Counted from the stretch's first letter, positions 19,911-29,130 are shown. The stretch is DNA of 64,000 bases from Psychrobacillus glaciei (GCF_008973485.1 NZ_CP031223.1:3297501-3361500); one strand, 5' to 3'. Notes: generated by a model from the sequence alone, not told the origin. Numbers and translations are program-made.

Positions 19911-20807
19911 ATGAAAGTCGCAATTACTGGCGGTACAGGATTTGTGGGAAGAGAACTGACGAAGCTTCTTGTGCAAAAAGGACATCATGTTTTTATTTTA
20001 TCTCGTTCAACAAATAATATATCAAATGACACAACAACTATTGGATGGTTAGCAGGAAATTCTCAACCTGAAAAAAAATTAGAAGGAATCGACGCATTCG
20101 TCAATCTGGCTGGTGAATCTATTAATAATGGTAGATGGACAGTAGAGCAAAAAAAGAACATTTACGACAGTCGTATGCAAGCAACCGATGAAGTACTTCG
20201 AATAATTAAAGCTTTGAAACTCAAACCTAAAGTTCTCGTAAATGCTAGTGCAATAGGAATTTATCCGGCCTCTGAGGACAAAATATATACAGAAAACTCA
20301 CCTACAATCGGAACGGACTTTCTAGCAAAAACCGTTCATGATTGGGAGAAAAAAGCTATGTCAGCCGAACAATTAGGCATTCGAGTAGCTTATGGAAGAT
20401 TCGGCATTATTCTTGGAAAAAATGAAGGTGCTCTCCCTCTGATGGCACTTCCATATAAAATGTTTGTCGGAGGACCAATTGGATCTGGTCAAAACTGGAT
20501 GTCATGGGTTCATGTGAAAGATGTTGCGAATGCTTTACTTTTTGCAATTGAACATGATTTACAAGGTCCTTTTAATGTAGCTGCTCCACATGCAAAAAGG
20601 ATGAATGAATTCGGAAAAACGCTCGCAACTGTGTTAAAAAGACCATATTATCTCCCTGTTCCTTCTTTCGCTTTAAAACTAGCACTCGGCGAAAAAAACC
20701 AACTCGTAATAGAAGGGCAACACGTACTACCAACAGTTTTATCGGAAAATGGGTTTAATTTTGAATTCCCTGATTTGACAAATGCCTTAAACGATATTTA
20801 TAAATGA
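19911..20807 (+). CDS. yfhF: TIGR01777 family epimerase/NAD-dependent SDR (YfhF-like)
   Basis: 298 aa extended-SDR. N-terminal GGTGFVG nucleotide motif, NLAGESINNGRW and the family-specific WTVEQKKNIYDSR and NASAIGIYPAS, then SWVHVKDVANAL and a C-terminal region PYYLPVPSFALKLALGE. Related proteins act in cell-division or nucleotide-sugar contexts, but no reaction is established here. ATG at 19911 follows AAGGGAGG. Its TGA stop is also the first three bases of the sigma-G -35 element of the next gene. Confidence 0.88.
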   Translation: MKVAITGGTGFVGRELTKLLVQKGHHVFILSRSTNNISNDTTTIGWLAGNSQPEKKLEGIDAFVNLAGESINNGRWTVEQKKNIYDSRMQATDEVLRIIKALKLKPKVLVNASAIGIYPASEDKIYTENSPTIGTDFLAKTVHDWEKKAMSAEQLGIRVAYGRFGIILGKNEGALPLMALPYKMFVGGPIGSGQNWMSWVHVKDVANALLFAIEHDLQGPFNVAAPHAKRMNEFGKTLATVLKRPYYLPVPSFALKLALGEKNQLVIEGQHVLPTVLSENGFNFEFPDLTNALNDIYK

Positions 20808-20834
20808 ATAAATGAAACTGTCTAGCGCAACCTA
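20805..20834 (+). promoter_or_regulatory. Predicted sigma-G promoter of pdaA
   Basis: TGAATA (20805-20810), 17-bp spacer, CAACCTA (20828-20834): a full -35 match and 5 of 7 at -10 relative to CATACTA. pdaA is forespore-expressed in B. subtilis, which supports the call. Expected transcription start is near 20841. Confidence 0.6.
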
Positions 20835-20859
20835 TTTAAAAAGAAAGGTTGCGTTTTTT
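20826..20859 (+). terminator. Terminator after yfhF
   Basis: 8-bp stem CGCAACCT/AGGTTGCG with TTTTTT, ending directly before the pdaA start codon; it overlaps the -10 of the pdaA promoter, so it insulates pdaA from yfhF read-through. Confidence 0.8.
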
Positions 20860-21666
20860 ATGTGGAAATATCATGTGTTTGGAATAGTATTAGCAGCTTT
20901 TGTCTTAAGTATGGGATTTTTCTATCAGCCGTTCTCTGCACAATCAAAAGAAATACATTGGGGATTAAAAAAAGCGACAAAGGAAGTACCTGCAGAAGCC
21001 GGAGCCGAGTTGGATGCAATGCTTGAAAAACATGGAGCAGTTTATAAAGGCTCCCCCGATAAAAAAATCATTTATTTCACTTTCGATAATGGCTATGAAA
21101 ACGGATATACAGAGAGTATTTTAGACACGCTTAAACAAGAAAATATTAAAGCCACGTTCTTTCTAACTGGCCATTATTTAGAGAGTGCCGCACCACTTGT
21201 AAAAAGGATGATTGAAGACGGTCATCAAATAGGAAACCATTCATATGGGCATCCAAACTTAGCTAGACTTTCAAAAGATGAGGTGAAAAAAGAACTACAA
21301 AAGTTTGACCAACGTTTAAGTGAATTAACTCCGTTAAAAAGAACAACTGTGACTCGACCACCTGAAGGTATTTTTAATGAACAGGTATTAGAAGCTGCAA
21401 ACGAAATTGGCTATCAGCATATATTTTGGTCTGTCGCATTTATTGATTGGCATCGAGATCAGAAAAAAGGCGGTAAATACGCTTATGATCAATTAATGTC
21501 TCAAATTCACCCAGGAGCAATCATTTTAATGCATACTGTATCACCTGATAACGCAGAAGGTCTACCTATGTTTATCAAGGAAGCTAGAAAGATGGGTTAT
21601 ACATTTGGAACTCTAGATGAACTAAACATGAATAATCTGGATATTCCGCTTTCTTCCCAACAATGA
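20860..21666 (+). CDS. pdaA: Delta-lactam-biosynthetic de-N-acetylase PdaA
   Basis: Deacetylates MurNAc in spore-cortex peptidoglycan, a step toward muramic delta-lactam needed for germination. 268 aa: signal peptide (YHVFGIVLAAFVLSMGFF), then the NodB fold with TFDNGYENG (PdaA variant of TFDDG), HSYGHPNLARL (metal His pair), RPPEG, and IILMHTVSP. The start is the ATG at 20860 after the terminator; the upstream in-frame ATG lies in the promoter. Followed after 45 bp by the rRNA methyltransferase gene. Confidence 0.92.
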   Translation: MWKYHVFGIVLAAFVLSMGFFYQPFSAQSKEIHWGLKKATKEVPAEAGAELDAMLEKHGAVYKGSPDKKIIYFTFDNGYENGYTESILDTLKQENIKATFFLTGHYLESAAPLVKRMIEDGHQIGNHSYGHPNLARLSKDEVKKELQKFDQRLSELTPLKRTTVTRPPEGIFNEQVLEAANEIGYQHIFWSVAFIDWHRDQKKGGKYAYDQLMSQIHPGAIILMHTVSPDNAEGLPMFIKEARKMGYTFGTLDELNMNNLDIPLSSQQ

Positions 21667-21711
21667 TTTTGTCCTTTATAATAGAAGGAAGATTATAAAG
21701 GACGTGAAGGA

Positions 21712-23088
21712 ATGACAGAACTAGAAACAATTCAAGTTGGGCAACAATTCCCTTTAACGATAAAAAGACTAGGGATCAATGGAGAAGGCGTGGGCTTTTT
21801 CAAACGAAGTGCTATATTCGTAAAAGGGGCTTTACCTGGTGAAGTGATTACCGCAGAAGTAACAGTAGCCAAACCAAAATACGCGGAAGCAAGTATTAAA
21901 ACAATCCGACAAGCATCTCCAGATCGAGTGACACCACCATGTCCAGTATATGATGCTTGCGGTGGGTGTCAGTTACAACATATGTCCTATGATAGACAGC
22001 TGATTGAAAAAAGAGATTTGGTCGTGCAAGCATTGGAACGCTATATAAAAGATCTAGCTCCAACAATTGAAGTTAGAAAAACCATTGGAATGGACAACCC
22101 ATGGCATTACCGCAACAAATCCCAGTTTCAAGTAAGACCATTAGGCGATAAAGTAATCGCAGGATTGTATGCAGAAGAATCGAATATGTTAATCGACATT
22201 AACGAATGTGCAGTACAACATCCAGCTACAACACATATTACAAATGAAATAAAAAAATACTTGCAAGAGCTAAATATTCCTATTTACGATGGTAGAAACT
22301 CTAAAGGAATTGTCCGCACAATTGTCGTTCGAACTGGTATGAAAACCGGTCAAATCCAAGTGACGCTCGTTACAACACAAAAGAAAATGCCACATAAAGA
22401 AGAATTAGTACAAAAAATTCGTGCGATCGACGCTAATATTGTGTCCATCAGTCAGAATATAAATGCAGAAGATACATCGCTTATTTTTGGTGATACAACA
22501 TTTAACCTGCATGGAAAAGAAACGATTCATGAAAAACTAGGGGAATTAGCTTTTGATTTATCTGCTCGCGCATTCTTCCAGTTAAACCCGGAACAAACCG
22601 AGCATTTATACAATGAAATCGAAAAAGCTGCGGCACTTACAGGAGTTGAAACAGTTGTAGACGCTTATTGTGGCGTTGGAACAATCGGCTTATGGCTTGC
22701 GAAAAACGCAAAAGAAGTTCGTGGTATGGACATTGTCGAAGAATCGATTAAAGACGCAAAAAGAAATGCAAAACGTAATGGCTATAAAAATACAACATAT
22801 GTGCACGGTACTGCAAAACAATGGCTGCAAAAGTGGAAAAACGAAGAATTTGTTCCAGATGTATTAACAGTAGATCCACCGCGCGCTGGTCTTGACGACG
22901 AATTGCTTAAAACAATATTAGATATCAAGCCAAAACGGTTTGTTTATACATCATGTAACCCTTCTACCCTCGCAAAGGATTTAGAAGCGTTAACAAAAGT
23001 ATATCATGTCAAATATATTCAACCAGTGGACATGTTTGCTCAAACAGCGCATGTAGAAGCGGTAACGTTGTTGGAATTAAAGAAATAA
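21712..23088 (+). CDS. 23S rRNA (uracil-5-)-methyltransferase, RumA/RlmCD family
   Basis: 458-aa SAM-dependent m5U methyltransferase. N-terminal TRAM domain (residues ~8-65), then Fe-S cysteines C77, C83, C86 in PPCPVYDACGGCQLQH with the fourth in INECAVQHP; SAM motif VDAYCGVGTIGLW, DPPRAGL, and catalytic Cys in YTSCNPSTLAKDL. In B. subtilis the family has two members (YefA/RlmCD and YfjO); the proximity of pdaA hints at the YfjO slot, so the exact uridine target is undecided. ATG at 21712 follows GTGAAGGA. Confidence 0.9.
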   Translation: MTELETIQVGQQFPLTIKRLGINGEGVGFFKRSAIFVKGALPGEVITAEVTVAKPKYAEASIKTIRQASPDRVTPPCPVYDACGGCQLQHMSYDRQLIEKRDLVVQALERYIKDLAPTIEVRKTIGMDNPWHYRNKSQFQVRPLGDKVIAGLYAEESNMLIDINECAVQHPATTHITNEIKKYLQELNIPIYDGRNSKGIVRTIVVRTGMKTGQIQVTLVTTQKKMPHKEELVQKIRAIDANIVSISQNINAEDTSLIFGDTTFNLHGKETIHEKLGELAFDLSARAFFQLNPEQTEHLYNEIEKAAALTGVETVVDAYCGVGTIGLWLAKNAKEVRGMDIVEESIKDAKRNAKRNGYKNTTYVHGTAKQWLQKWKNEEFVPDVLTVDPPRAGLDDELLKTILDIKPKRFVYTSCNPSTLAKDLEALTKVYHVKYIQPVDMFAQTAHVEAVTLLELKK

Positions 23089-23154
23089 AATAACGAGACC
23101 AAGAATCAGTTGTTATTACCCTGGTCAGTTTCTCAATATATAAGAAAATAGAAT

Positions 23155-23203
23155 TATAAAAACAAGGCCAATCCCCAGAAGGGATTAGCCTTGTTTTTTG
23201 TAG
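23155..23203 (-). terminator. Convergent terminator (mainly for gsp17M)
   Basis: 14-bp stem AACAAGGCYAATCC with T-runs on both sides. Its one non-Watson-Crick position is G-U when read on the minus strand but A/C on the plus strand, so it is better as the minus-strand terminator. Confidence 0.8.
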
Positions 23204-23214
23204 TTTTATTATAA

Positions 23215-23700
23215 TTAATACCTTGTAGTTGAGTTTAGATCATTGTTAATAGATGAATCAGTTTTTCTTGCATTAGGATCCAACAATACAATTAGCTTTC
23301 CTTCATTAATATCCCGCTCATATTGATCTGCCTCATCTTCCGGAATCCCCATACCAATCAAAGCTCCAGCAAGTCCGCCTGTACCGGCACCGACTGCAAT
23401 ACCAGTTAATGTCGCAGCAATAGGACCTGCTGCCAAAATTGGTCCAATCCCTGGAATTGCGAGCGCTCCTACACCTGCCAATAATCCAGCGGTTCCGCCA
23501 AGAAGCCCTCCAGTTGCAGCACCAGCTGCAAGGCCTTCCTCCGTTTTGGTACCTGTTTCGGCATTGACTGCTTCTACTTCATCCCGGTCTTTTGCAACAA
23601 GTGAAATATCATTTCGGTCATAGCCTTGTGCCTTTAATTCCTCAATCGCTCTGATTACATCATCACCATTGTCATAGACTCCAATTACACGTTTATCCAT
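23215..23700 (-). CDS. General stress protein 17M-like (YflT family)
   Basis: 161 aa. N-terminal ~55 residues (KRVIGVYDNGDDVIRAIEELKAQGYDRNDISLV) form the YflT/DUF1269-type ferredoxin-like domain; a Gly/Ala-rich hydrophobic glycine-zipper segment follows (GLAAGAATGGLLGGTAGLLAG...) and may insert in the membrane; the end is EADQYERDINEGKLIVLLD. The ATG at 23700 follows AGGAGG. A near-consensus sigma-B promoter lies upstream, agreeing with a role in the general stress response. Confidence 0.88.
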   Translation of the reverse strand: MDKRVIGVYDNGDDVIRAIEELKAQGYDRNDISLVAKDRDEVEAVNAETGTKTEEGLAAGAATGGLLGGTAGLLAGVGALAIPGIGPILAAGPIAATLTGIAVGAGTGGLAGALIGMGIPEDEADQYERDINEGKLIVLLDPNARKTDSSINNDLNSTTRY

Positions 23701-23742
23701 ACTGATCATCCTCCTATTCGAAAATATAAATCTACTAAATAT

Positions 23743-23767
23743 ATACCCGAAATAGTGGACATAAAAC
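23743..23767 (-). promoter_or_regulatory. Predicted sigma-B promoter of gsp17M-like gene
   Basis: Minus strand GTTTTA (23762-23767), 13-bp spacer, GGGTAT (23743-23748); consensus GTTTAA-N12-14-GGGTAT. Confidence 0.75.
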
Positions 23768-23935
23768 ATAGGATGGCAAAAGTCAGCTTTGATTAACGTT
23801 CTTCAAGTAACGCGCAATTAGTTTTTTGGTGTTATTTGATATTAACATCAAAAATTTAATTTATTCTTCCTTCATTCCATTTCGGATTGTAGGGTTATTT
23901 ATTAATTATTCTGTCAATTGAACGAATTACAATAG

Positions 23936-24331
23936 TTAATTGGCTTGCTTTTTTAAATTTTTCTTTAAAACAATCTTCTCTTCTTGGCCTTCCCAAGCTA
24001 TGAATACATCGAAAGAATCATCTTTATTGTCTAGAAGAGGTTCATCTAAGCATCCTCGAATAAGTTCTTTATCTCCTTTAATATCATAATCAAAATACTG
24101 TTCACATCCTGAACCACGAGGATTTGTCTGTTTAAAAGTTATATTACTTTTTTGAATTTCACCAATGGATTGAATTTCTACAGATTGTTTCCTGACTTCC
24201 TTTTCGTTTTGAATAATCTTGTAAATAACTCTCCAATTAGTTGACTCACCTTCGTAAGTCAAAGTTTGTTCACTGCATCCGGTTAATAAAAATACTATTA
24301 AACAGCTTATTAATACGTAGTATCGTTTCAT
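23936..24331 (-). CDS. Small lipoprotein, unknown function
   Basis: 131 aa with a signal peptide and lipobox FLLTGCS; the mature part (LTYEGESTNWRVIYKI..., RGSGCEQYFDYDIKGDKELIRGC) looks like a small beta-rich domain with a possible disulphide pair. The family is not recognised. The ATG overlaps the stop of the upstream membrane protein gene by 4 bp (ATGA), so the two are translationally coupled and may act together at the cell surface. Confidence 0.7.
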   Translation of the reverse strand: MKRYYVLISCLIVFLLTGCSEQTLTYEGESTNWRVIYKIIQNEKEVRKQSVEIQSIGEIQKSNITFKQTNPRGSGCEQYFDYDIKGDKELIRGCLDEPLLDNKDDSFDVFIAWEGQEEKIVLKKNLKKQAN

Positions 24332-24774
24332 TTTTGATTCCCATAATGTTCAAACATCCCAACCATCAAGGTTAATCCGGCGACAAGGGATGGGATTCCA
24401 AGGATTCCAACAAAGTTTATATTCATTAACCAAATTGGAATGGGCACAGAAAAGTTACCCGGATCTGATGCAGTAGTTTGAACAATTGTATAAGTTACCG
24501 GATAATAAAAAGCAATAATGAAACATGGTACAGTTACACAGATTATTAACGGCCAATTCCATTTAACTGCCCGTACGTTTATGAAAAGTAATGAAATATA
24601 AACACCTATAACAAAAGCGGCAAAAGCATAATACCAAGTTATAGGGAGCATATGAAACGTAGTTGCAACATGATATCTTATTTTTAGCCCCAATTCATTA
24701 CTGATAAGCAATAAAGCAATTAACCCAACAACCCATAATAAATTCCAAACATAAGGTGACCATTTTTTACGCAT
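24328..24774 (-). CDS. Four-helix membrane protein, unknown function
   Basis: 148 aa with hydrophobic segments near residues 10-30, 42-63, 74-95 and 115-140. I do not know the family. A close paralogue, broken by a nonsense codon, lies at 30959-31396 (shared: PYVWNLLWVVGLI, ATTFHMLP, WNWPLIICVTVPCFI, FSVPIPIWLMNIN, SLVAGLTLMVGM). ATG at 24774 follows AGGAGGAT. Coupled to the lipoprotein gene downstream. Confidence 0.75.
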   Translation of the reverse strand: MRKKWSPYVWNLLWVVGLIALLLISNELGLKIRYHVATTFHMLPITWYYAFAAFVIGVYISLLFINVRAVKWNWPLIICVTVPCFIIAFYYPVTYTIVQTTASDPGNFSVPIPIWLMNINFVGILGIPSLVAGLTLMVGMFEHYGNQK

Positions 24775-24949
24775 AAAATATCCTCCTTTTATCTATTATG
24801 TCTCCTTATTATCATATACATATTTGGATACGTTTGCATACAAGTATTATTAAAACATTTAGAATTTTACAGAATAATAAAAAGAACTACAAATCAACAT
24901 GCTCTGCCTTCAATCTGTAGTGCTTACCTACTATAAAAAATCATGAACG

Positions 24950-25183
24950 CTGGTTTCTCTGCAGTAAGTGCTTTGAACGAAACATTGGCTACACTATTAC
25001 CGTTAGAGTAATGGATTGTGGCGAATGTTTACTTTTCGCCCTTTTGGAATTTGTAAATACATGGTGCATTAGATTTGGTTAATGTGAGATTAGATACTTT
25101 CCTACACTTTTAAAAGCGGACGAAAAGTCAATTTCGTCCGCCCGGTACTTCTTTATCAATAGATACTACCTATTTTTTTGGTT
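24950..25183 (+). repeat. Interspersed repeat family A, copy 3 (internal deletion)
   Basis: Carries AAGTGCTTTGAACGAAAC, CTACACTATTACCG, TGCATTAGATTTGG and hairpin H2 (GCGGACGAAA 25116-25125 with TTTCGTCCGC 25132-25141) but lacks hairpin H1. The 5' neighbour CATGAACGCTGGTTTCTC also recurs near 18317. The 630-bp gap 24775-25404 holds only this repeat and the terminator at 25318. Confidence 0.75.
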
Positions 25184-25317
25184 ACAGCCATATGCATGTA
25201 CCATTTCCGCCATGTTTTTTCCAGTAATTGCAGCAAGACTTACCACTCGTTGCCAATGAGTTTACCAATCGGGTAAATTCAAGAATGTGCCATTTTACAA
25301 CGTTAGGATTTTTGAAA

Positions 25318-25364
25318 TATAAAAAAGCCTAACCCCTCTGTATCTTAAACGAGGAATAAGGCTT
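25318..25364 (-). terminator. Terminator after GNAT gene
   Basis: Minus strand AAGCCTTATTCCTC pairs with GAGGGGTTAGGCTT (two G-U), then TTTTTTA. Confidence 0.75.
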
Positions 25365-25404
25365 ATGAACTTCCACAATCGCGCCGGTTGCTTAATAAAC
25401 AGTA

Positions 25405-25857
25405 TTAAATTTTCTTTTTAAAAAAGCTAAGGGATAATCGTTCTGTCACCATTTTCTTTCCTGTTTTTAAAAACCCGTTTTTCAAATAAAAGGTTACTGC
25501 TGGTTCATTTTTAGTGCCAGTTGCCACTATTATCGTTACACAATCCCCTTTATTTTTCTCAATAAAATCCAATAACTTAGAGGCAATTCCTTTTTTAAAG
25601 TGTTCAGGATGAACCATTAACCGATGTATATCAATTATACCTTTCTCTATTTTTATAGAAATGACACCGCATAGCTCTCTATTTATGTAATAGCCAAAGA
25701 AAGTCTCCCCAGATTGTTGCAATGTATCAATTGTGTCTTTTAAGGGTGGTATTTCATAAAAGTCAATTATTTTTGCTTCTACACTATAAGATCGCATTTG
25801 AATATTTAATACTTTTTTAGCAACTATAAGATTACTAATATCAACTTTTTCAATCAA
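25405..25857 (-). CDS. GNAT family N-acetyltransferase
   Basis: 150 aa. Acetyl-CoA signature region IHRLMVHPEHFKKGIASKLLDFIEK (Q/RxxGxG/A variant) and C-terminal TGTKNEPAVTFYLKNGFLKTGKKM. Substrate unknown. Start is a TTG at 25857 with GGGGAAT upstream. Monocistronic, with its own terminator; it opens the minus-strand accessory array. Confidence 0.85.
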   Translation of the reverse strand: MIEKVDISNLIVAKKVLNIQMRSYSVEAKIIDFYEIPPLKDTIDTLQQSGETFFGYYINRELCGVISIKIEKGIIDIHRLMVHPEHFKKGIASKLLDFIEKNKGDCVTIIVATGTKNEPAVTFYLKNGFLKTGKKMVTERLSLSFFKKKI

Positions 25858-26071
25858 ATTAATTCCCCATTTACTTCTTAATATTAAGTGAAATTAACCA
25901 ACTTTTAAAATACGGTTATTTAACAAGATTGCCCGATTGAAGCGCGGTTATTGAATGAAGTCAGCATACTTCGACTTTATTATATATTCGATTTGAGCGT
26001 CTTTTAATTCTTTTTCACCATAACTAATAAATCTTTAAACAAGTACATCAGCATTCCAATTTATCTCTATT

Positions 26072-27103
26072 TTAATGTTTTGATCTTTTTATTTCTTCTT
26101 CAATACCACTCATTATATCAAACGCTCCATCTGACTTATTAGAACAAACAACTACATTAATGGATAAGTCAGGATAATGAGCAGAATGAAAGCTTACTCC
26201 TGGATCATAACCCATTATATGATATTTGAAGATATTGTTTTCTGTGTTTTTCTTTAGCCAAATACCATAACCATAGAAGCCACTCTCATTGACTTGTGTA
26301 TGAGGTGTTAAAAGCTGATTTGTGTAAATCTCATTTAAAAGTTGATAATTTATTAGTTCTCTCCACAGCTTAGCCATATCATAAGCAGTTACAAATGCAC
26401 CACCATCTGATCCACCTTTTACAGGTAATGAATAAATGTTTGTTTTCCAAGTTCCATCAGTTTTATCGATATAGCCTAATGCTGTATTTGGCGGTAGAGA
26501 ATCAAATGCAAAATACCCAGAATTCGTCATATTAGCCTTATTGAAGATGTGTGCTTGAATGTAGTCAGAGAATTCAAGTCCACTTGTCTGTTCAACAATT
26601 AATCCCAATAAAATGTAACCAGCATTATTATAGTGAAACGATTCTCCTACTTTTGCTTTCATAGGCTCATCTTGAAATAATGGTAAGAAATCTTTTAACT
26701 TTCTTATGTGATACATAGGGTTTGCAAGCCAAAGTTCCTCAAAGTCATCCATTACATCTTCATCGAAATAATCTGGTATTCCCGAAGTATGTGTCAGTAA
26801 ATGATGGACAGTCACTTTTTCATCAAAGTGTTTTAATTCAATATCAAGACAATCGGTCAATTTAGAGTCAAAAGAGATTTTCCCCTTTTCAACAAGTTGA
26901 CAGACCGCTATTGCAGTAAACAATTTACATCCAGATGCTATTCCAAAACGGGTCGCAGAGTTATTTTCTATTTGATCAGAACGATTTGCATAACCAAAGC
27001 TTTGTTCTGCTAACACCTTATCTTTTTCTTCAACAAATACTGAACCTGAAAAATCAACCTTATTCTGAATATCCGTAATCTTCTCTTGTAAATTTTTGTT
27101 CAT
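26072..27103 (-). CDS. Serine hydrolase of the beta-lactamase/PBP class C (S12) family
   Basis: 343 aa. Nucleophile motif S-G-C-K in FGIASGCKLFTAIAVCQL, second motif Y-N-N in FHYNNAGYILLGLIVE, typical HHLLTHTSGIPDYFDE, and a C-terminal GGSDGGAF region. No signal peptide, so cytosolic and unlikely to be a secreted beta-lactamase; relatives are esterases, peptidases or of unknown role. ATG at 27103 follows GGGAGGAA. Flanked by inverted-repeat elements of the accessory array. Confidence 0.85.
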   Translation of the reverse strand: MNKNLQEKITDIQNKVDFSGSVFVEEKDKVLAEQSFGYANRSDQIENNSATRFGIASGCKLFTAIAVCQLVEKGKISFDSKLTDCLDIELKHFDEKVTVHHLLTHTSGIPDYFDEDVMDDFEELWLANPMYHIRKLKDFLPLFQDEPMKAKVGESFHYNNAGYILLGLIVEQTSGLEFSDYIQAHIFNKANMTNSGYFAFDSLPPNTALGYIDKTDGTWKTNIYSLPVKGGSDGGAFVTAYDMAKLWRELINYQLLNEIYTNQLLTPHTQVNESGFYGYGIWLKKNTENNIFKYHIMGYDPGVSFHSAHYPDLSINVVVCSNKSDGAFDIMSGIEEEIKRSKH

Positions 27104-27290
27104 AGCTATTCCTCCCGATAATTAACTATTATTCATTTATTAATTTTGTATAAGAAATAGGAATTCGCTTGAACAAATAGATTCCGTCTAACTTTATTCC
27201 TATTTATTTTTGTTCGATTATCATTATTGGTAAAACCCCCGTTCCAAAGCAATCTTTTTATTTATAACAAACTTTTAGAATGTAAACACT

Positions 27291-27371
27291 CTTCTTCAAC
27301 TAAACTGCGACGTTAGCACAATAAGAATAGCATTACTGCTGTTACACTAAAGCAGTCCGTTAGTTGAAGAA
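27291..27371. repeat. Accessory-array inverted-repeat element R1
   Basis: Arms CTTCAACTAAACTGC and GCAGTCCGTTAGTTGAAG bracket an inner GCATTACTGCTGTTAC hairpin. Homologous to elements at 28301-28430, 29131-29220, 38475-38550 and 40240-40315. The 310-bp gap 27104-27413 contains only this element. Confidence 0.65.
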
Positions 27372-27413
27372 CAATCAACTTGTCCTTTCAAGTTCGGAAA
27401 AAACAATAATTAG

Positions 27414-28244
27414 TCAAACTGTGCGGAAATTAGTTTTAAGCAATTGGTGAGCTTTTTGTGTATTTAGAGACGTATCAAGAGATAGATAAGGGCGATCTTC
27501 TTTAGAAATAATAATTGGACTGAGAAAACTATTATTCCATCCAAGTTGTTCCAATCTCTTTTTATAAAACGAATAATAGCTTTCTTTATGTATGGGTCCA
27601 GCATGCAAAATCCCATTAAATTTTATTTTAGTCAATTCAATAATCGCACTTGATAAATCATTAACGTTTACAAAAGTTCTATATACATTTGTGTATGCCT
27701 TAAATGGCTGATTCTCTTTTATTTTCTCGATTACCTGTACGGTTCGTTTTTCAATAATTTGATCCCCATTATTACCATATAGTGGTCCAACTCGGAGTAT
27801 CACGTGATTTGGATGATTATTGAGAATTAAGTTTTCTCCAATATATTTGCCGTTCACATAATCAGCTAAGCCTGCTTCTTTTGGCAAGGTACTAATTGGG
27901 GACGATTCTTTGTAACCACCTATTCCTTCAACAAAAACTGCATCCGTTGATAGAAATATAAGTTTCGTTTCACTTTCTATTTCTGATATTAAATTTTCTA
28001 GCCCTAATTTGATTAATTGGGTTTCTTCTTCAAAACTCATAAGTGACCATATAACTACTTCTGGATTTATTTTTCTAATGGCACTTCCTATTGATTGTTT
28101 GTTTGTAACATCTACTTGCATAATATTAGAGTTCTCATGTTGGAAACGTGAGGTACCAAACACTGTTAGATTTTTGTTCTCTGAAGCCAGTTGGATTAAA
28201 TTTGAACCCAAGAACCCTGTTGCTCCTAATATAAGTATTCTCAT
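27414..28244 (-). CDS. NAD-dependent epimerase/dehydratase, RmlD-like SDR
   Basis: 276 aa. N-terminal ILGATGFLGSNLI nucleotide-binding motif, then LIFLSTDAVFVEG, a Y-x3-K pair in DYVNGKYIGENLIL, and VILRVGPLYGNNGDQI, giving the extended-SDR pattern closest to RmlD-type sugar reductases. The C-terminal half is short. No sugar-biosynthesis neighbours, so the substrate is open. ATG at 28244 follows AAGGAAGG. A single-gene module bounded by repeat elements R1 and R2. Confidence 0.8.
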   Translation of the reverse strand: MRILILGATGFLGSNLIQLASENKNLTVFGTSRFQHENSNIMQVDVTNKQSIGSAIRKINPEVVIWSLMSFEEETQLIKLGLENLISEIESETKLIFLSTDAVFVEGIGGYKESSPISTLPKEAGLADYVNGKYIGENLILNNHPNHVILRVGPLYGNNGDQIIEKRTVQVIEKIKENQPFKAYTNVYRTFVNVNDLSSAIIELTKIKFNGILHAGPIHKESYYSFYKKRLEQLGWNNSFLSPIIISKEDRPYLSLDTSLNTQKAHQLLKTNFRTV

Positions 28245-28300
28245 ATAACCTTCCTTTTTTAGTTTATTTTATTATATATTTGCCACAACTTTATTGTTTT

Positions 28301-28430
28301 CCTTGTTGAACTAAACTGCGGCTTTACTTCAATAAGTTCTATAAAAATAGCGTCAATCCTTCTTGGATTAACGCATTCGTTAGTTGATTAAGAAAGAAGC
28401 GCTTATTCAACAATCGCATCCGATTGCAGT
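28301..28430. repeat. Accessory-array inverted-repeat element R2
   Basis: Plus strand GTTGAACTAAACTGCGG ... inner hairpin GCGTCAATCC-TTCTT-GGATTAACGC ... CGTTAGTTGATTAAG, extended by AGAAGCGCTTATTCAACAAT. On the minus strand the inner hairpin is followed by TATTTTTAT, so it may also terminate the VanZ transcript. Confidence 0.65.
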
Positions 28431-28468
28431 ATAAATTTTCTGAAAGTGAAGCCCCAACACATCAATAA

Positions 28469-29008
28469 TTATCCATAATTCCCGTACCTAATAACACCAA
28501 TAATTAATAACAGCACTAATGCAAAAATACACATCGTTCCGATTGAAGCTAAAACATTAAGGATTTTATTTACTTTTGTACTAAACAGCTTACAAAATAC
28601 AATATAAACTCCAACTCCAATAATTCCGCCTAATGTATTTCCCATAAGGTCAGTTATATCACTACCTCCTATAGCAAAGATGAATTGCAATACTTCAAAT
28701 AACAAACTAACTCCTGCTATTGGTGCAATCTTTTTTAAGAAAGACCAATTTGGTTTTAGCATATTGATATAAATTCCAAATGGGATAAATGCAAGTACAT
28801 TTAAGATTATTTCATTAAAATCTATTTGATTATTAACAATAACTGAATCAGCAAAAGGGGTTAAGTTAATTTCTCTAAAATCCGTGAAATGTCGCAAATC
28901 TTGAAATGAAAATTGCATTTTAAAGAGTATAATCCATGTTAATACAAATAAATATACGGCCAACAAGCCAACAGTTATTTTATTTTGATTATTTTTCGAT
29001 TTTTCCAT
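28469..29008 (-). CDS. VanZ family membrane protein
   Basis: 179 aa. About five hydrophobic segments; VanZ signatures include FREINLTPFADS, NVLAFIPFGIYINML and QFIFAIGGSDITDLMGNTLGGIIG. VanZ-like proteins can give low-level teicoplanin or lipoglycopeptide tolerance; function here is inferred only from family. The ATG at 29008 is chosen because GAGGA lies seven bases upstream; an earlier in-frame start has none. Lies between elements R2 and R3. Confidence 0.88.
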   Translation of the reverse strand: MEKSKNNQNKITVGLLAVYLFVLTWIILFKMQFSFQDLRHFTDFREINLTPFADSVIVNNQIDFNEIILNVLAFIPFGIYINMLKPNWSFLKKIAPIAGVSLLFEVLQFIFAIGGSDITDLMGNTLGGIIGVGVYIVFCKLFSTKVNKILNVLASIGTMCIFALVLLLIIGVIRYGNYG

Positions 29009-29130
29009 ATATATCCTCAATTCCCACTTATAATCTAATGAAAACCTCTACATCCTTTGCAAATCGAACTGTTAATTCAATAATCTTGTTCCATAATTTG
29101 GTTTGATTGTTGAACACAAGTTAAACAACA

